From Pseudomonadota bacterium (GTDB taxonomy: Bacteria; Pseudomonadota; Alphaproteobacteria; Caulobacterales; Caulobacteraceae): a stretch of 23,054 bases of DNA. Location: assembly GCA_023434015.1 (NCBI GenBank), contig JAEYTM010000057.1:1-23054 (forward strand). Direction: 5' to 3'. The translations under genes were made by a program, and so were the position numbers. Below the pieces are notes generated by a model that saw only the letters and a list, made by a program, of their open reading frames with translations, ran no database searches and was not told the DNA's origin. This document shows positions 16,446 to 23,054 of this stretch, piece after piece; positions within the stretch are counted from its first letter, which is position 1, and each line of letters opens with the position of its first letter.

Positions 16446-19400
16446 CTATTCGGCCGCCTTGGGCAGGTCGTCGCCGAGCAGGGGCGACGAGGCGCGCGGC
16501 CGGCGGGACCGCCCCCCACGCGCCCTGATCCAGCGGACGGCGCGCGCGAACCGGTCGCCATAGACCTTCGGCGCCGCCAGCAGCACCGGCGTCAGCACCA
16601 GAGTCAGCAGGGTGGCGAAGGACAGGCCCCAGACGACCGAGGCCGACAGCTGCACCCACCATTCGGAGCCGGGCGCGCGATGCTCGATATGGGCGGCGCG
16701 GAAGTTCGGGTGGATCTGGAACATCAGCGGCAGCAGGCCGACCACCGTCACCAGGGTGGTCAGCATCACCGGCCGGAAGCGCTGGGCGGCGGCGCGGATC
16801 GCCGCGTCGTCGGCCGGATAGCCCTGTCGCCGGAGCTGGTAGAAGGTGTCCACCAGCACGATGTTATGGCCCACCACCACCCCGGCCAGGGCCACGACCC
16901 CGGTCCCCAGCATGATCACAGAGATGTAGTCGAAGGTGTGGGCGATGTTCACCAGCACGCCCAGCAGGACGCCGACCGTCGACAGCGCCACGGCCGACAG
17001 GGTGACGACGACGCCGTAAAAACTGTTGAACTGCCACAGCAGGATCACGCCCATCAGGAAGAGCGAGACGGCCATGGCGGTCATGAAGAACTGCGCCGCC
17101 TCCGCCCCTTCCTCGTCGGCGCCGGTGAATTTCCAGCGGACCGACGGGTCGAGGGGGGCGCTTTCCAGCCAGGGGCGCAGTTCGGCGATCTTCTGGTTGG
17201 CGGCCACGCCCTCGCGGGCGTTGGCCTGGACGACCACCAGGCGCTGGCCGTCGCGGCGCAGGATGGTGGTGACCTGCTGGGCCGGCACGCGCTTGACGAA
17301 ATAGCTGGCCGGCACGGGACCCTGGGGCGTGGTGATCTTCAGCTGGTCGAAGGCGCCGACATTGCGGGCCTCCGGGGTGAAGCGGACACGGATGTCGAGC
17401 TCGTCCTCGGAATCGTCGGGACGGAAGCGGCCCATCAGCACGCCGCCCGTGACGAACTGGATCGCCTGGCCGACGGACAGCACGTCGACGCCGTAACGGC
17501 CGGCGGCCTCCCGGTCGACGGCTAGGTTCCACTCGATGCCGGGCGAGGTCCGGTTGTCTTCGAGTTCGTAAAGCTGCGGGTCGGCGGCCAGCCGGGCCTT
17601 CACCAGGTCGGCGGCCTGGCCAAGGGCGGCGGGGTCGGCGCCCTGGAGCTGGACCTGGATGTCCTTGCCGGTCGGCGGGCCGCCCTGGGGCTCGCGGACC
17701 TCGACCTGCAGACCGGGAACGTCGGTCACGCGCGTGCGGATCTCGTTGGCGATGTCCTTGCCGCGCAGGTCCAGCGCCTTGCGCGCCTCGAAGGGCAGGA
17801 AGTAGACCTGGATTCGGCCGATGGTGTCGTGCGGCGGCCCGCCGGGCCCGCCGCCGGCGCTGAACGAGCCGGCCCGGCTGTAGAACGACTCGATGCCCTT
17901 CACGTCGGCGATGCGGCTCTCGACCTGACGGACCAGGGCCGACTGGGCCTCCGGCGAGAGGTTGCCGCGCGCCTTCACGAAGACCGAGACGTACTCCGGG
18001 TCCTCTTCGATGAAGAATTCGGTGCGGTGCTGGGTGTTGGCGAACCAGAGCACGATCGCCGCCACGATGGCCAGGGCGGCGGCCATGGTGCGGGTCGGAT
18101 GCCGGCCCAGCAGGCTAACCGTGCGCGAGTACCAGCCCATGAAGCCGGTCATCTCGCGCGGATCGCCATGTTCGGACTTCTGGATCTCGGCCAGGTGGGC
18201 GGCGTCGACGGCGGTCGGCCGTCCGAAGATCGAGCCCAGCGCCGGGGTGAACAGCAGGGCCACGAAGATCGAGGCGCCCAGCACGAAGAACAGGGTCAGC
18301 GGCAGGAAGCTCATGAACTTCCCAGGGATCGAGTTCCAGAACATGAACGGCAGGAAGGCGCACAGGGTGGTCAGGGTGCCGTTGACCACAGGCCAGAACA
18401 TCCGCTTGCCGGCGGCGGCGAAGGCGGCCTCCTTGGGCATGCCCTCGGCCATCTTCCGGTCGGCGTACTCGACCACCACGATGCCGCCGTCGACCAGGAT
18501 GCCGACCGCCAGGACGAGGCCGAACATGACCATCTGATTGAGGGTCACGCCGTCGGCGTTCAGTCCCATGAAGGCCAGCAGGAAGCAGGCGGGGATGGCC
18601 GCGCCGACCATCAGCCCTGACCGGATGCCGAGGCTGGCGACGATGATCATCATCACCAGCAGGCTGGCCATCAGCAGGCCGGATTCCAGCACCACCAGGG
18701 TGCGGCCGATGAACTCGGAGTTGTCGAAGGTGTAGGCCACCTTGACGGTCGATGGCCAACGCTGCTGTTCCTCCGCGACTACGGCGCGGACGGCCCTTAC
18801 GGTGTCCAGGATGTTCGCCCCGCTGCGCTTGGCGACTTCCAGCGAGAAGGCCGGCTCGCCGTTGAAGCGGTTGATGAAGTTCGCTTCCTTGAAGGTCCGG
18901 CGCACGTCGCCGATGTCGCCGATGGTCACCAGCCGGTCGCCGTTCTTCTTGATCGGCAGGGCCAGGATGTCGGCGGGCTCCTCGACCACGCCGGGCACCT
19001 TGACGGCGAACTGGCCTTCGGTGGTGCGCAGGTTCCCGGCGGGGACCAGTTGGTTGTTACGGCCAATGACCTGGGCGAGTTCGCCGGTGGTGACATTGTA
19101 GGCTTCCATCCGCACCGGATCGACGGTGACCTCCAGCACCTCCTCGCGGCCTCCCGAGGAGAAGACCTCCAGCACGCCCGGCGTGCTTTCCAGCCGCTCC
19201 TGCAGGGCGCGGGAAATGCGATGCAGCTCCCGCTCCGGCGCGCCGCCCGACAGCACGATGCCGATGATCGGCTCGCCGGAGGCGTTGGCCTCCTCGACGA
19301 TCGGCTCCTCGGAATCCGGCGGGAAGCGGCCGCGAGCCATGTCGACCTTGGCGCGCACGTCGGCCAGCGCCTTGTCCTTGTCGAAATCGGCTTCGAACTC

Positions 19401-19685
19401 GAGATTGACCACGGCGACGTTCTGCCGGGCCATGGAGTTCATCTCCTTGATGCCCTCGATGGTCTGAAGCTCAAGCTCCAGAGGCTTGACCAGCAGCCGT
19501 TCGGAGTCCTCGGGGCTGACGCCAGGGTAGGGGACGATGACCGTCAGGAAGGGGAAGTCGATGTCGGGATTGGATTCCCTGGGCATCGACAGATAGGCGA
19601 ACAGGCCGAACAGGCTGGCGATCAGGGTGACGCCGAGCACCACCTTGCGCCGTTTGATGGCGCCGTCGATGAGCGAGCCGATCAT
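16446..19685 (-). CDS. Efflux RND transporter permease subunit (HAE1-like)
   Basis: This inner-membrane proton-driven pump works in a trimer with the adaptor encoded just upstream and an outer-membrane channel not found here. The 1079-residue length fits the AcrB superfamily. It begins MIGSLIDGAIKRRKVVLGVT, with TM1 at about 14-34 and the conserved SMPRESNPDIDFPF. TM4 carries GILVDGGIVVVEYADRKM, with D399 aligned to AcrB D407 but Gly at the D408 position. In the TM10 motif GHNIVLVD, the AcrB K940 position appears to be Gly. The start at 19685 has GGAGAG just upstream. The open frame continues upstream over the adaptor gene, but that extension is only a shadow. It starts 23 bp after the adaptor stop. 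The substrate is unknown. Confidence 0.95.
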   Translation of the reverse strand: MIGSLIDGAIKRRKVVLGVTLIASLFGLFAYLSMPRESNPDIDFPFLTVIVPYPGVSPEDSERLLVKPLELELQTIEGIKEMNSMARQNVAVVNLEFEADFDKDKALADVRAKVDMARGRFPPDSEEPIVEEANASGEPIIGIVLSGGAPERELHRISRALQERLESTPGVLEVFSSGGREEVLEVTVDPVRMEAYNVTTGELAQVIGRNNQLVPAGNLRTTEGQFAVKVPGVVEEPADILALPIKKNGDRLVTIGDIGDVRRTFKEANFINRFNGEPAFSLEVAKRSGANILDTVRAVRAVVAEEQQRWPSTVKVAYTFDNSEFIGRTLVVLESGLLMASLLVMMIIVASLGIRSGLMVGAAIPACFLLAFMGLNADGVTLNQMVMFGLVLAVGILVDGGIVVVEYADRKMAEGMPKEAAFAAAGKRMFWPVVNGTLTTLCAFLPFMFWNSIPGKFMSFLPLTLFFVLGASIFVALLFTPALGSIFGRPTAVDAAHLAEIQKSEHGDPREMTGFMGWYSRTVSLLGRHPTRTMAAALAIVAAIVLWFANTQHRTEFFIEEDPEYVSVFVKARGNLSPEAQSALVRQVESRIADVKGIESFYSRAGSFSAGGGPGGPPHDTIGRIQVYFLPFEARKALDLRGKDIANEIRTRVTDVPGLQVEVREPQGGPPTGKDIQVQLQGADPAALGQAADLVKARLAADPQLYELEDNRTSPGIEWNLAVDREAAGRYGVDVLSVGQAIQFVTGGVLMGRFRPDDSEDELDIRVRFTPEARNVGAFDQLKITTPQGPVPASYFVKRVPAQQVTTILRRDGQRLVVVQANAREGVAANQKIAELRPWLESAPLDPSVRWKFTGADEEGAEAAQFFMTAMAVSLFLMGVILLWQFNSFYGVVVTLSAVALSTVGVLLGVLVNIAHTFDYISVIMLGTGVVALAGVVVGHNIVLVDTFYQLRRQGYPADDAAIRAAAQRFRPVMLTTLVTVVGLLPLMFQIHPNFRAAHIEHRAPGSEWWVQLSASVVWGLSFATLLTLVLTPVLLAAPKVYGDRFARAVRWIRARGGRSRRPRASSPLLGDDLPKAAE

Positions 19686-19708
19686 CTCAACTCTCCAGCC
19701 GCCCGGCG

Positions 19709-20773
19709 CTAGCGCGCCAGGGCGACACGAACCTTCTGGCCGTCGGCGACATAGGACTGGCCGACGGTGATAAGTCTCACGTCGCCGGCGAGGCCCTGGA
19801 CCCACACACCCTGCGGGGTTTCCTCCATGACCCGGACCGGGGCGAAGGCGACGCGGTTGTCGGCGACCAGATGGCGCACGCCCTGCCGGCCGGCCGCATC
19901 GAGGACCAGGGCCGACACCGGCACCAGATGGGCCGGACCCTGGCCGGCGCCGATGCGGACATCGGCCGACAGGCCCGACCGCACGGCGAGGCGCGGGTTC
20001 GAGGCGGAGATCTCCAGGTGATAGGTCCGCGTAGCCGGATCCGCATCGTGGGCGACGTAGCGCACCCGGCCGTCGAGCCGCTCGCCGGACACCAACTGGG
20101 CGCTGGCGGGCGCGCCGACGCGCAGGCGCGCCGCCTCGGTCTCCGGTACGTCGCCGACCACCAGCAGCGGATCGAGTTCGATCATGGTGCCGCAGGCCTG
20201 GCCGGGCGACAGATAGGCGCCGATCTCGGCCTCGCGCCGGTCGAAGACGCCGGAGAACGGCGCGCGGATATTGACCTGGTCGAGGGCGATCTCCGCCTGA
20301 CGGACAGCCGCCTGGGCCGCATCGAGGCTGGCCTGGCTTTCGAGCACCTGAGTCTGCGACCGATAGCCCTTGCTGGCCAGTTCGATCGCGGCCTGATGCT
20401 GCAGTTGGCGCGATCTGTGGCTCGCCCGCGCCTGATCGAGGGTCGCCTGACGCGCGTCGACGGCCAGCCGACACAACACTGTGCCCTGGCGCACGAACGC
20501 GCCTTCGCGGGCGGGCGTCTGCGCCACCACGCCCGACGTCTCCGAGCGGACGCTGACGGTCCGGGCCGACTCGGTGCGGCCGCGCAGGACCACCTCATAG
20601 GGGCGCAGGGTTTCCGGGGCGAGGCGGGCCTGGACGCTCGCCTGCTCGGCGGGCGCGGCGGCTTTCGCCTCCGCGGCCTTCTCATCACCGCCGAACAGGC
20701 CGCCGACGACGAAGTACAGCAGGGTCACCGCCGCCACGGCGAGGACGAAAACATACTGCGGTTTCAGACGCAT
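19709..20773 (-). CDS. RND efflux periplasmic adaptor (membrane fusion protein)
   Basis: This 354-residue adaptor links the RND pump to an outer-membrane channel. It has an N-terminal membrane anchor (about 8-27) without a lipobox, then an Ala-rich linker. The first lipoyl half carries VSVRSETSGVVAQTPAREGA (73-92). A helical hairpin follows at about 105-165, rich in Gln/Ala and Arg. The second lipoyl half reads VNIRAPFSGVFDRREAEIG, followed by the beta-barrel and membrane-proximal regions. It is the first gene of a two-gene operon with the pump. The divergent gene is the broken gloA-like gene. A 20-bp near-palindrome lies in the spacer and may be the operator. No regulator gene is adjacent, unlike many RND operons. 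Confidence 0.94.
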   Translation of the reverse strand: MRLKPQYVFVLAVAAVTLLYFVVGGLFGGDEKAAEAKAAAPAEQASVQARLAPETLRPYEVVLRGRTESARTVSVRSETSGVVAQTPAREGAFVRQGTVLCRLAVDARQATLDQARASHRSRQLQHQAAIELASKGYRSQTQVLESQASLDAAQAAVRQAEIALDQVNIRAPFSGVFDRREAEIGAYLSPGQACGTMIELDPLLVVGDVPETEAARLRVGAPASAQLVSGERLDGRVRYVAHDADPATRTYHLEISASNPRLAVRSGLSADVRIGAGQGPAHLVPVSALVLDAAGRQGVRHLVADNRVAFAPVRVMEETPQGVWVQGLAGDVRLITVGQSYVADGQKVRVALAR

Positions 20774-20865
20774 GGCTTTCCGCTCCCGACCGGACCGTCG
20801 CGATCCTGGTCGATCAGCCCGGCCGGCGCCTCAAGAACACCCGGTGGTTGTGATGCCAGTGTTAT

Positions 20866-20885
20866 GCGAGTTCAAATGAAATCGC
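20866..20885. promoter_or_regulatory. 20-bp near-palindrome upstream of the RND operon, candidate operator
   Basis: GCGAGTTCA AA TGAAATCGC is an inverted repeat with 9-bp arms that match at eight of nine positions. It lies 93-112 bp upstream of the adaptor start codon, in the 224-bp divergent spacer. Its size is typical of TetR-family operators, which often control RND pumps. Minus-strand TTGAAC inside it could serve as a -35 element. Confidence 0.5.
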
Positions 20886-20997
20886 GGACAGGTTGGGCGC
20901 GGTGAGGATAATCTGGCGCCGCGTGTCGCTTTTGCTGCATGACCGCCGGCCGAGCGCCGCCTGACCGTCCCAAGCCTGTCCTCAAGGAACGCCTGCG

Positions 20998-21437
20998 TTG
21001 AAATATCTCCACACCATGGTCCGGGTCGCCGACCTGGACGCCTCGCTCGACTTCTACTGCGCGAAGCTGGGCCTCATCGAAGTCTATCGCAGCGAGCACG
21101 AGGCCGGCCGCTTCACGCTGGTGTTCCTCTGCGCGCCCGGTGACGAGGATCGGGCCCGGGAGGACAAGGCCCCGCTGGTCGAGCTGACCTACAACTGGGA
21201 CCCGGAGAACTACGAAGGCGGCCGCAACTTCGGTCACCTGGCCTATGCAGTGACGACATCTACGCCGCCTGCCAGCGGCTGAAGGACGGCGGGGTGGTGA
21301 TCAACCGGCCGCCGCGCGATGGCCGGATGGCCTTCATCCGATCGCCCGACAACATCTCGATCGAGCTGCTTCAGGCGGGCGACGCCCTGCCGCCGGCCGA
21401 GCCCTGGGCGTCCATGCCCAATGTCGGCGTCTGGTAG
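20998..21437 (+). pseudogene. gloA: Lactoylglutathione lyase (glyoxalase I)-like gene, frameshifted
   Basis: Glyoxalase I converts the methylglyoxal-glutathione adduct to S-lactoylglutathione. The TTG start at 20998 has AAGGAA eight bases upstream. Frame one encodes KYLHTMVRVADLDASLDFYC, with the metal ligand His5, then the ligand Glu in LVELTYNWD and the ligand His in FGHLAYAV. After codon GTG 21250-21252 the frame is lost. It becomes correct again if one G is restored there, giving DDIYAACQRLKDGGVVINRP and FIRSPDNISIELLQ, with the fourth ligand Glu, down to TAG 21435-21437. The restored protein would have 146 residues, normal for the family. Without correction the product stops at 21282 and lacks one metal ligand. 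This is either a real recent mutation or a sequencing error; everything else in the gene is intact. Confidence 0.85.
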
Positions 21438-21440
21438 GCT

Positions 21441-22295
21441 TCAGACAGCCTGCCGGCTCAGCCAGCGGGCGAGGTTCTCGAAATAGCGGGTGGTCTCCCG
21501 CAGCGCCGCGGGGTCGCGGAGAAACCCGTCCCCGGGCGCCTCGCTGACGAAGCTCGGCGCGCCGAGCCCGGGGTCGAGGTTATAGTCGGCGAAGTGGTGG
21601 AAGGTGCTCTGGGCGACGGCCGGCCCGCCGCCCGGGCCGGGTTCGAAGGCTACGGCGATGTTGAACCGCTTGCCGGTCGCCTTGCTGAGGCCTGTGGCGA
21701 CGACCCTGGCGCTGGGATCGTCGGCCGGCGCGCCGACCGCACCTTCATGCGGATGGGCGGGCAATCGCCGGATCATGCCGCCGTCCATGCGGAACAGCGG
21801 ATGCGGCTCCCCCTCCAGGGCGATCTCCTGAAAGTCGCCGTTGGCGCCGGAATGGTAGTTCGGCCAGGAAATGTCCGTGGTGAAGGGGTCATCGATGCAG
21901 CGCCGGGTCTCGTCCGGCTCGGGTTGCTTCGAATGGAAGTAGTGGGCCGCCCCGACCCCGCCCAGAGTACATACCGAGCATCCCAGGTCCTGGTGGTCGC
22001 GGGTCACAAGAAGTCCGCGTCCCTGCTTCCGGAACCGGCCGATCGCCGCGCACTCCTCGCCATTCAGCCCGTCGCCGACGTCCACCGCGAACAGCCAGAG
22101 CTGGTCGAAGTCGGAGCGGTCCAGTCCGCCCAGCACGGGGTCGGTCTCACCCGGCGCGGTCGCCCGGTCACGGGCCATGACCTCGACCCCATCCAGGGCG
22201 GCCAGATGGCTCTGCAGGCGGGAGAAACGGCCGATATGCCAGTCGTCCTCCACCGGCGGGATGGTGGTCTGCAGGAGGATGCGGGTCGCGGCCAT
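21441..22295 (-). CDS. ThuA-like (class I glutamine amidotransferase-like fold) protein, function unknown
   Basis: The 284-residue protein has no signal peptide or membrane segment, so it should be cytoplasmic. It begins MAATRILLQTTIPPVEDDWH, followed by alternating hydrophobic strands and helices: FDQLWLFAVDVGDGLN, CAAIGRFRKQGRGLLVTRDH. The C-terminal part has FNIAVAFEPG and STFHHFADYNLDP. The strand order and the late His-rich motif before a DYN segment recall ThuA-like or amidotransferase-fold proteins, but I see no certain catalytic triad. The Cys pair in LGCSVCTLGG (about residues 104-113) is notable. The start at 22295 follows a GGGGA sequence. It lies 65 bp downstream of the metalloprotease gene on the same strand and three bases from the gloA stop. 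The fold assignment is tentative. Confidence 0.7.
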   Translation of the reverse strand: MAATRILLQTTIPPVEDDWHIGRFSRLQSHLAALDGVEVMARDRATAPGETDPVLGGLDRSDFDQLWLFAVDVGDGLNGEECAAIGRFRKQGRGLLVTRDHQDLGCSVCTLGGVGAAHYFHSKQPEPDETRRCIDDPFTTDISWPNYHSGANGDFQEIALEGEPHPLFRMDGGMIRRLPAHPHEGAVGAPADDPSARVVATGLSKATGKRFNIAVAFEPGPGGGPAVAQSTFHHFADYNLDPGLGAPSFVSEAPGDGFLRDPAALRETTRYFENLARWLSRQAV

Positions 22296-22360
22296 CGAGA
22301 TGTCCCCATCGGCCGTCCGACGTTGGCGCCGCGATCGCCGTTCGACAAGCCTGGCCGCGT

Positions 22361-23054
22361 TCAGAGGGGCGGACCGGGAGGCATCGGGAAGCGCGACCGT
22401 GGGCCCTTGCCCGAGGTGGCGGAGGCGGACTTGGGCGCATGGGCCGCCGGATCCTCCAGATAGCGCTCGATGTCGCGCGCCGTCTGCCGGTGGAAGGCCG
22501 CCGTCAGCGGATCGGCGTCCCTGCGGTTCTTGAGGCCCCCGGCGAGTTGGGCAAGCTGATCCAGCACATAGGCCCTGGCCTCGGGCGAACCGTCCGCCGC
22601 GCCGCCTAGCATCATCATCGAATCCAGGGCGACCTCCTGGCTCACGCGGCGAAGGGCGCGCGCCGGCGCGGCGCCGTCGGTCGGTGCGTTCCAGGTATGG
22701 GACATCACTGCATCGACCAGTTGGGGGAAGGTCACAGCGTCGGGCTGGCGGGTGGCGAGCGCCACCATGCGGGCGGCGCGGTCCTTGTCGAACAGCGGCT
22801 CCAGCACCAGGGCCGACAGGATGCGGGCGGCGCGGAGATGATCGAAGGCCGTGTCGTTCGACAGGTCCTCCAGCGTGCCGCCGGGGTCGGGTGTGAGTTG
22901 CACGAGCAGCGACTCCGGCAAGGCCAGATTGACGGGCTCGATGGACTCCATCAGCAGGCCGAGCACGTCGCGTTGCAGGGCCGCGGGGATGAACTCCGTG
23001 GGCGGGATCGTCTCGCCCTTCACGACGATGTTCGAGTAGAGGCCGCCCACATAT
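22361..23054 (-). CDS. C-terminal end of a zinc-dependent metalloprotease (DUF5117/DUF4953 type), partial
   Basis: The frame is open to the right edge, where the first codons read Y-V-G-G-L-Y-S-N. This and the following text (LALPESLLVQLTPDPGG, then RAARMVALATRQPDAVTFPQ) match, from memory, the C-terminal region of large secreted or periplasmic zinc metalloproteases annotated DUF5117/DUF4953. Those proteins run to about 800 residues or more and carry HExxH upstream of this part, so the catalytic site lies outside the window. About 230 residues are visible. The protein ends in a low-complexity Ser/Pro tail, RFPMPPGPPL. A GTG at 23048-23050 could be mistaken for a start, but homology indicates it is internal. 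The gene leads into the ThuA-like gene. Confidence 0.72.
   Translation of the reverse strand, partial: YVGGLYSNIVVKGETIPPTEFIPAALQRDVLGLLMESIEPVNLALPESLLVQLTPDPGGTLEDLSNDTAFDHLRAARILSALVLEPLFDKDRAARMVALATRQPDAVTFPQLVDAVMSHTWNAPTDGAAPARALRRVSQEVALDSMMMLGGAADGSPEARAYVLDQLAQLAGGLKNRRDADPLTAAFHRQTARDIERYLEDPAAHAPKSASATSGKGPRSRFPMPPGPPL

Noticed and set aside
16446..20474. 1342-codon open frame on the minus strand, seeming to extend the RND pump by 263 residues
   Set aside because: The extra part overlaps the adaptor gene out of frame and is Arg/Pro/Gly-rich nonsense. The true start at 19685 has a GGAGAG ribosome site and the conserved pump N-terminus.

Overview
The window is ordinary chromosomal DNA from a GC-rich alphaproteobacterium, most likely of the order Caulobacterales (Caulobacter or Phenylobacterium type). 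The best markers are FliX, a flagellar regulator typical of this group, divergent from flgI, and the FlbY/FlgN-like protein in the flgI operon. A GTTC-N7-GTTC alphaproteobacterial SOS box lies upstream of uvrA. Genes are densely packed, and G or C dominates the third codon position. I saw no rRNA, tRNA, CRISPR array, insertion sequence or phage gene.

Layout. 1-148 (+) is the tail of an enzyme gene, probably squalene/phytoene synthase-like, and abuts trmFO (-). After a divergent promoter region come two tandem paralogous membrane proteins of unknown function (+), convergent with uvrA (-). A secreted M19 dipeptidase lies upstream of uvrA on the same strand. Next is a short orphan fragment of an ABC-F ATPase gene. 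A flagellar operon follows, flgI - rod-binding FlgJ-type protein - flbY (-), divergent from fliX (+). Then come dksA (+) with an intrinsic terminator, nadE (+), a LOG-family phosphoribohydrolase (-), an outer-membrane lipoprotein and an Atm1-type ABC exporter (both +). A two-gene RND efflux operon (-, adaptor then pump) is followed by a gloA-like glyoxalase I gene (+) broken by a one-base frameshift. The window ends with a ThuA-like protein and the C-terminal end of a large zinc metalloprotease (both -).

How it works together. The 205-bp flgI/fliX spacer reads as a compact flagellar control region. A close match to a sigma-54 promoter faces flgI, and a CtrA-type box faces fliX. Between them are an AT tract that could bind IHF and a GGCA/TTGCC inverted repeat that could bind FlbD. 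uvrA should be SOS-controlled. nadE and the RND operon each have an uncharacterised palindrome in a plausible operator position. These palindromes, the ABC-F remnant, the gloA frameshift, the paralogous membrane pair and the RND pump's altered proton-relay residues are the points most worth checking. I found no convincing new multi-gene system.
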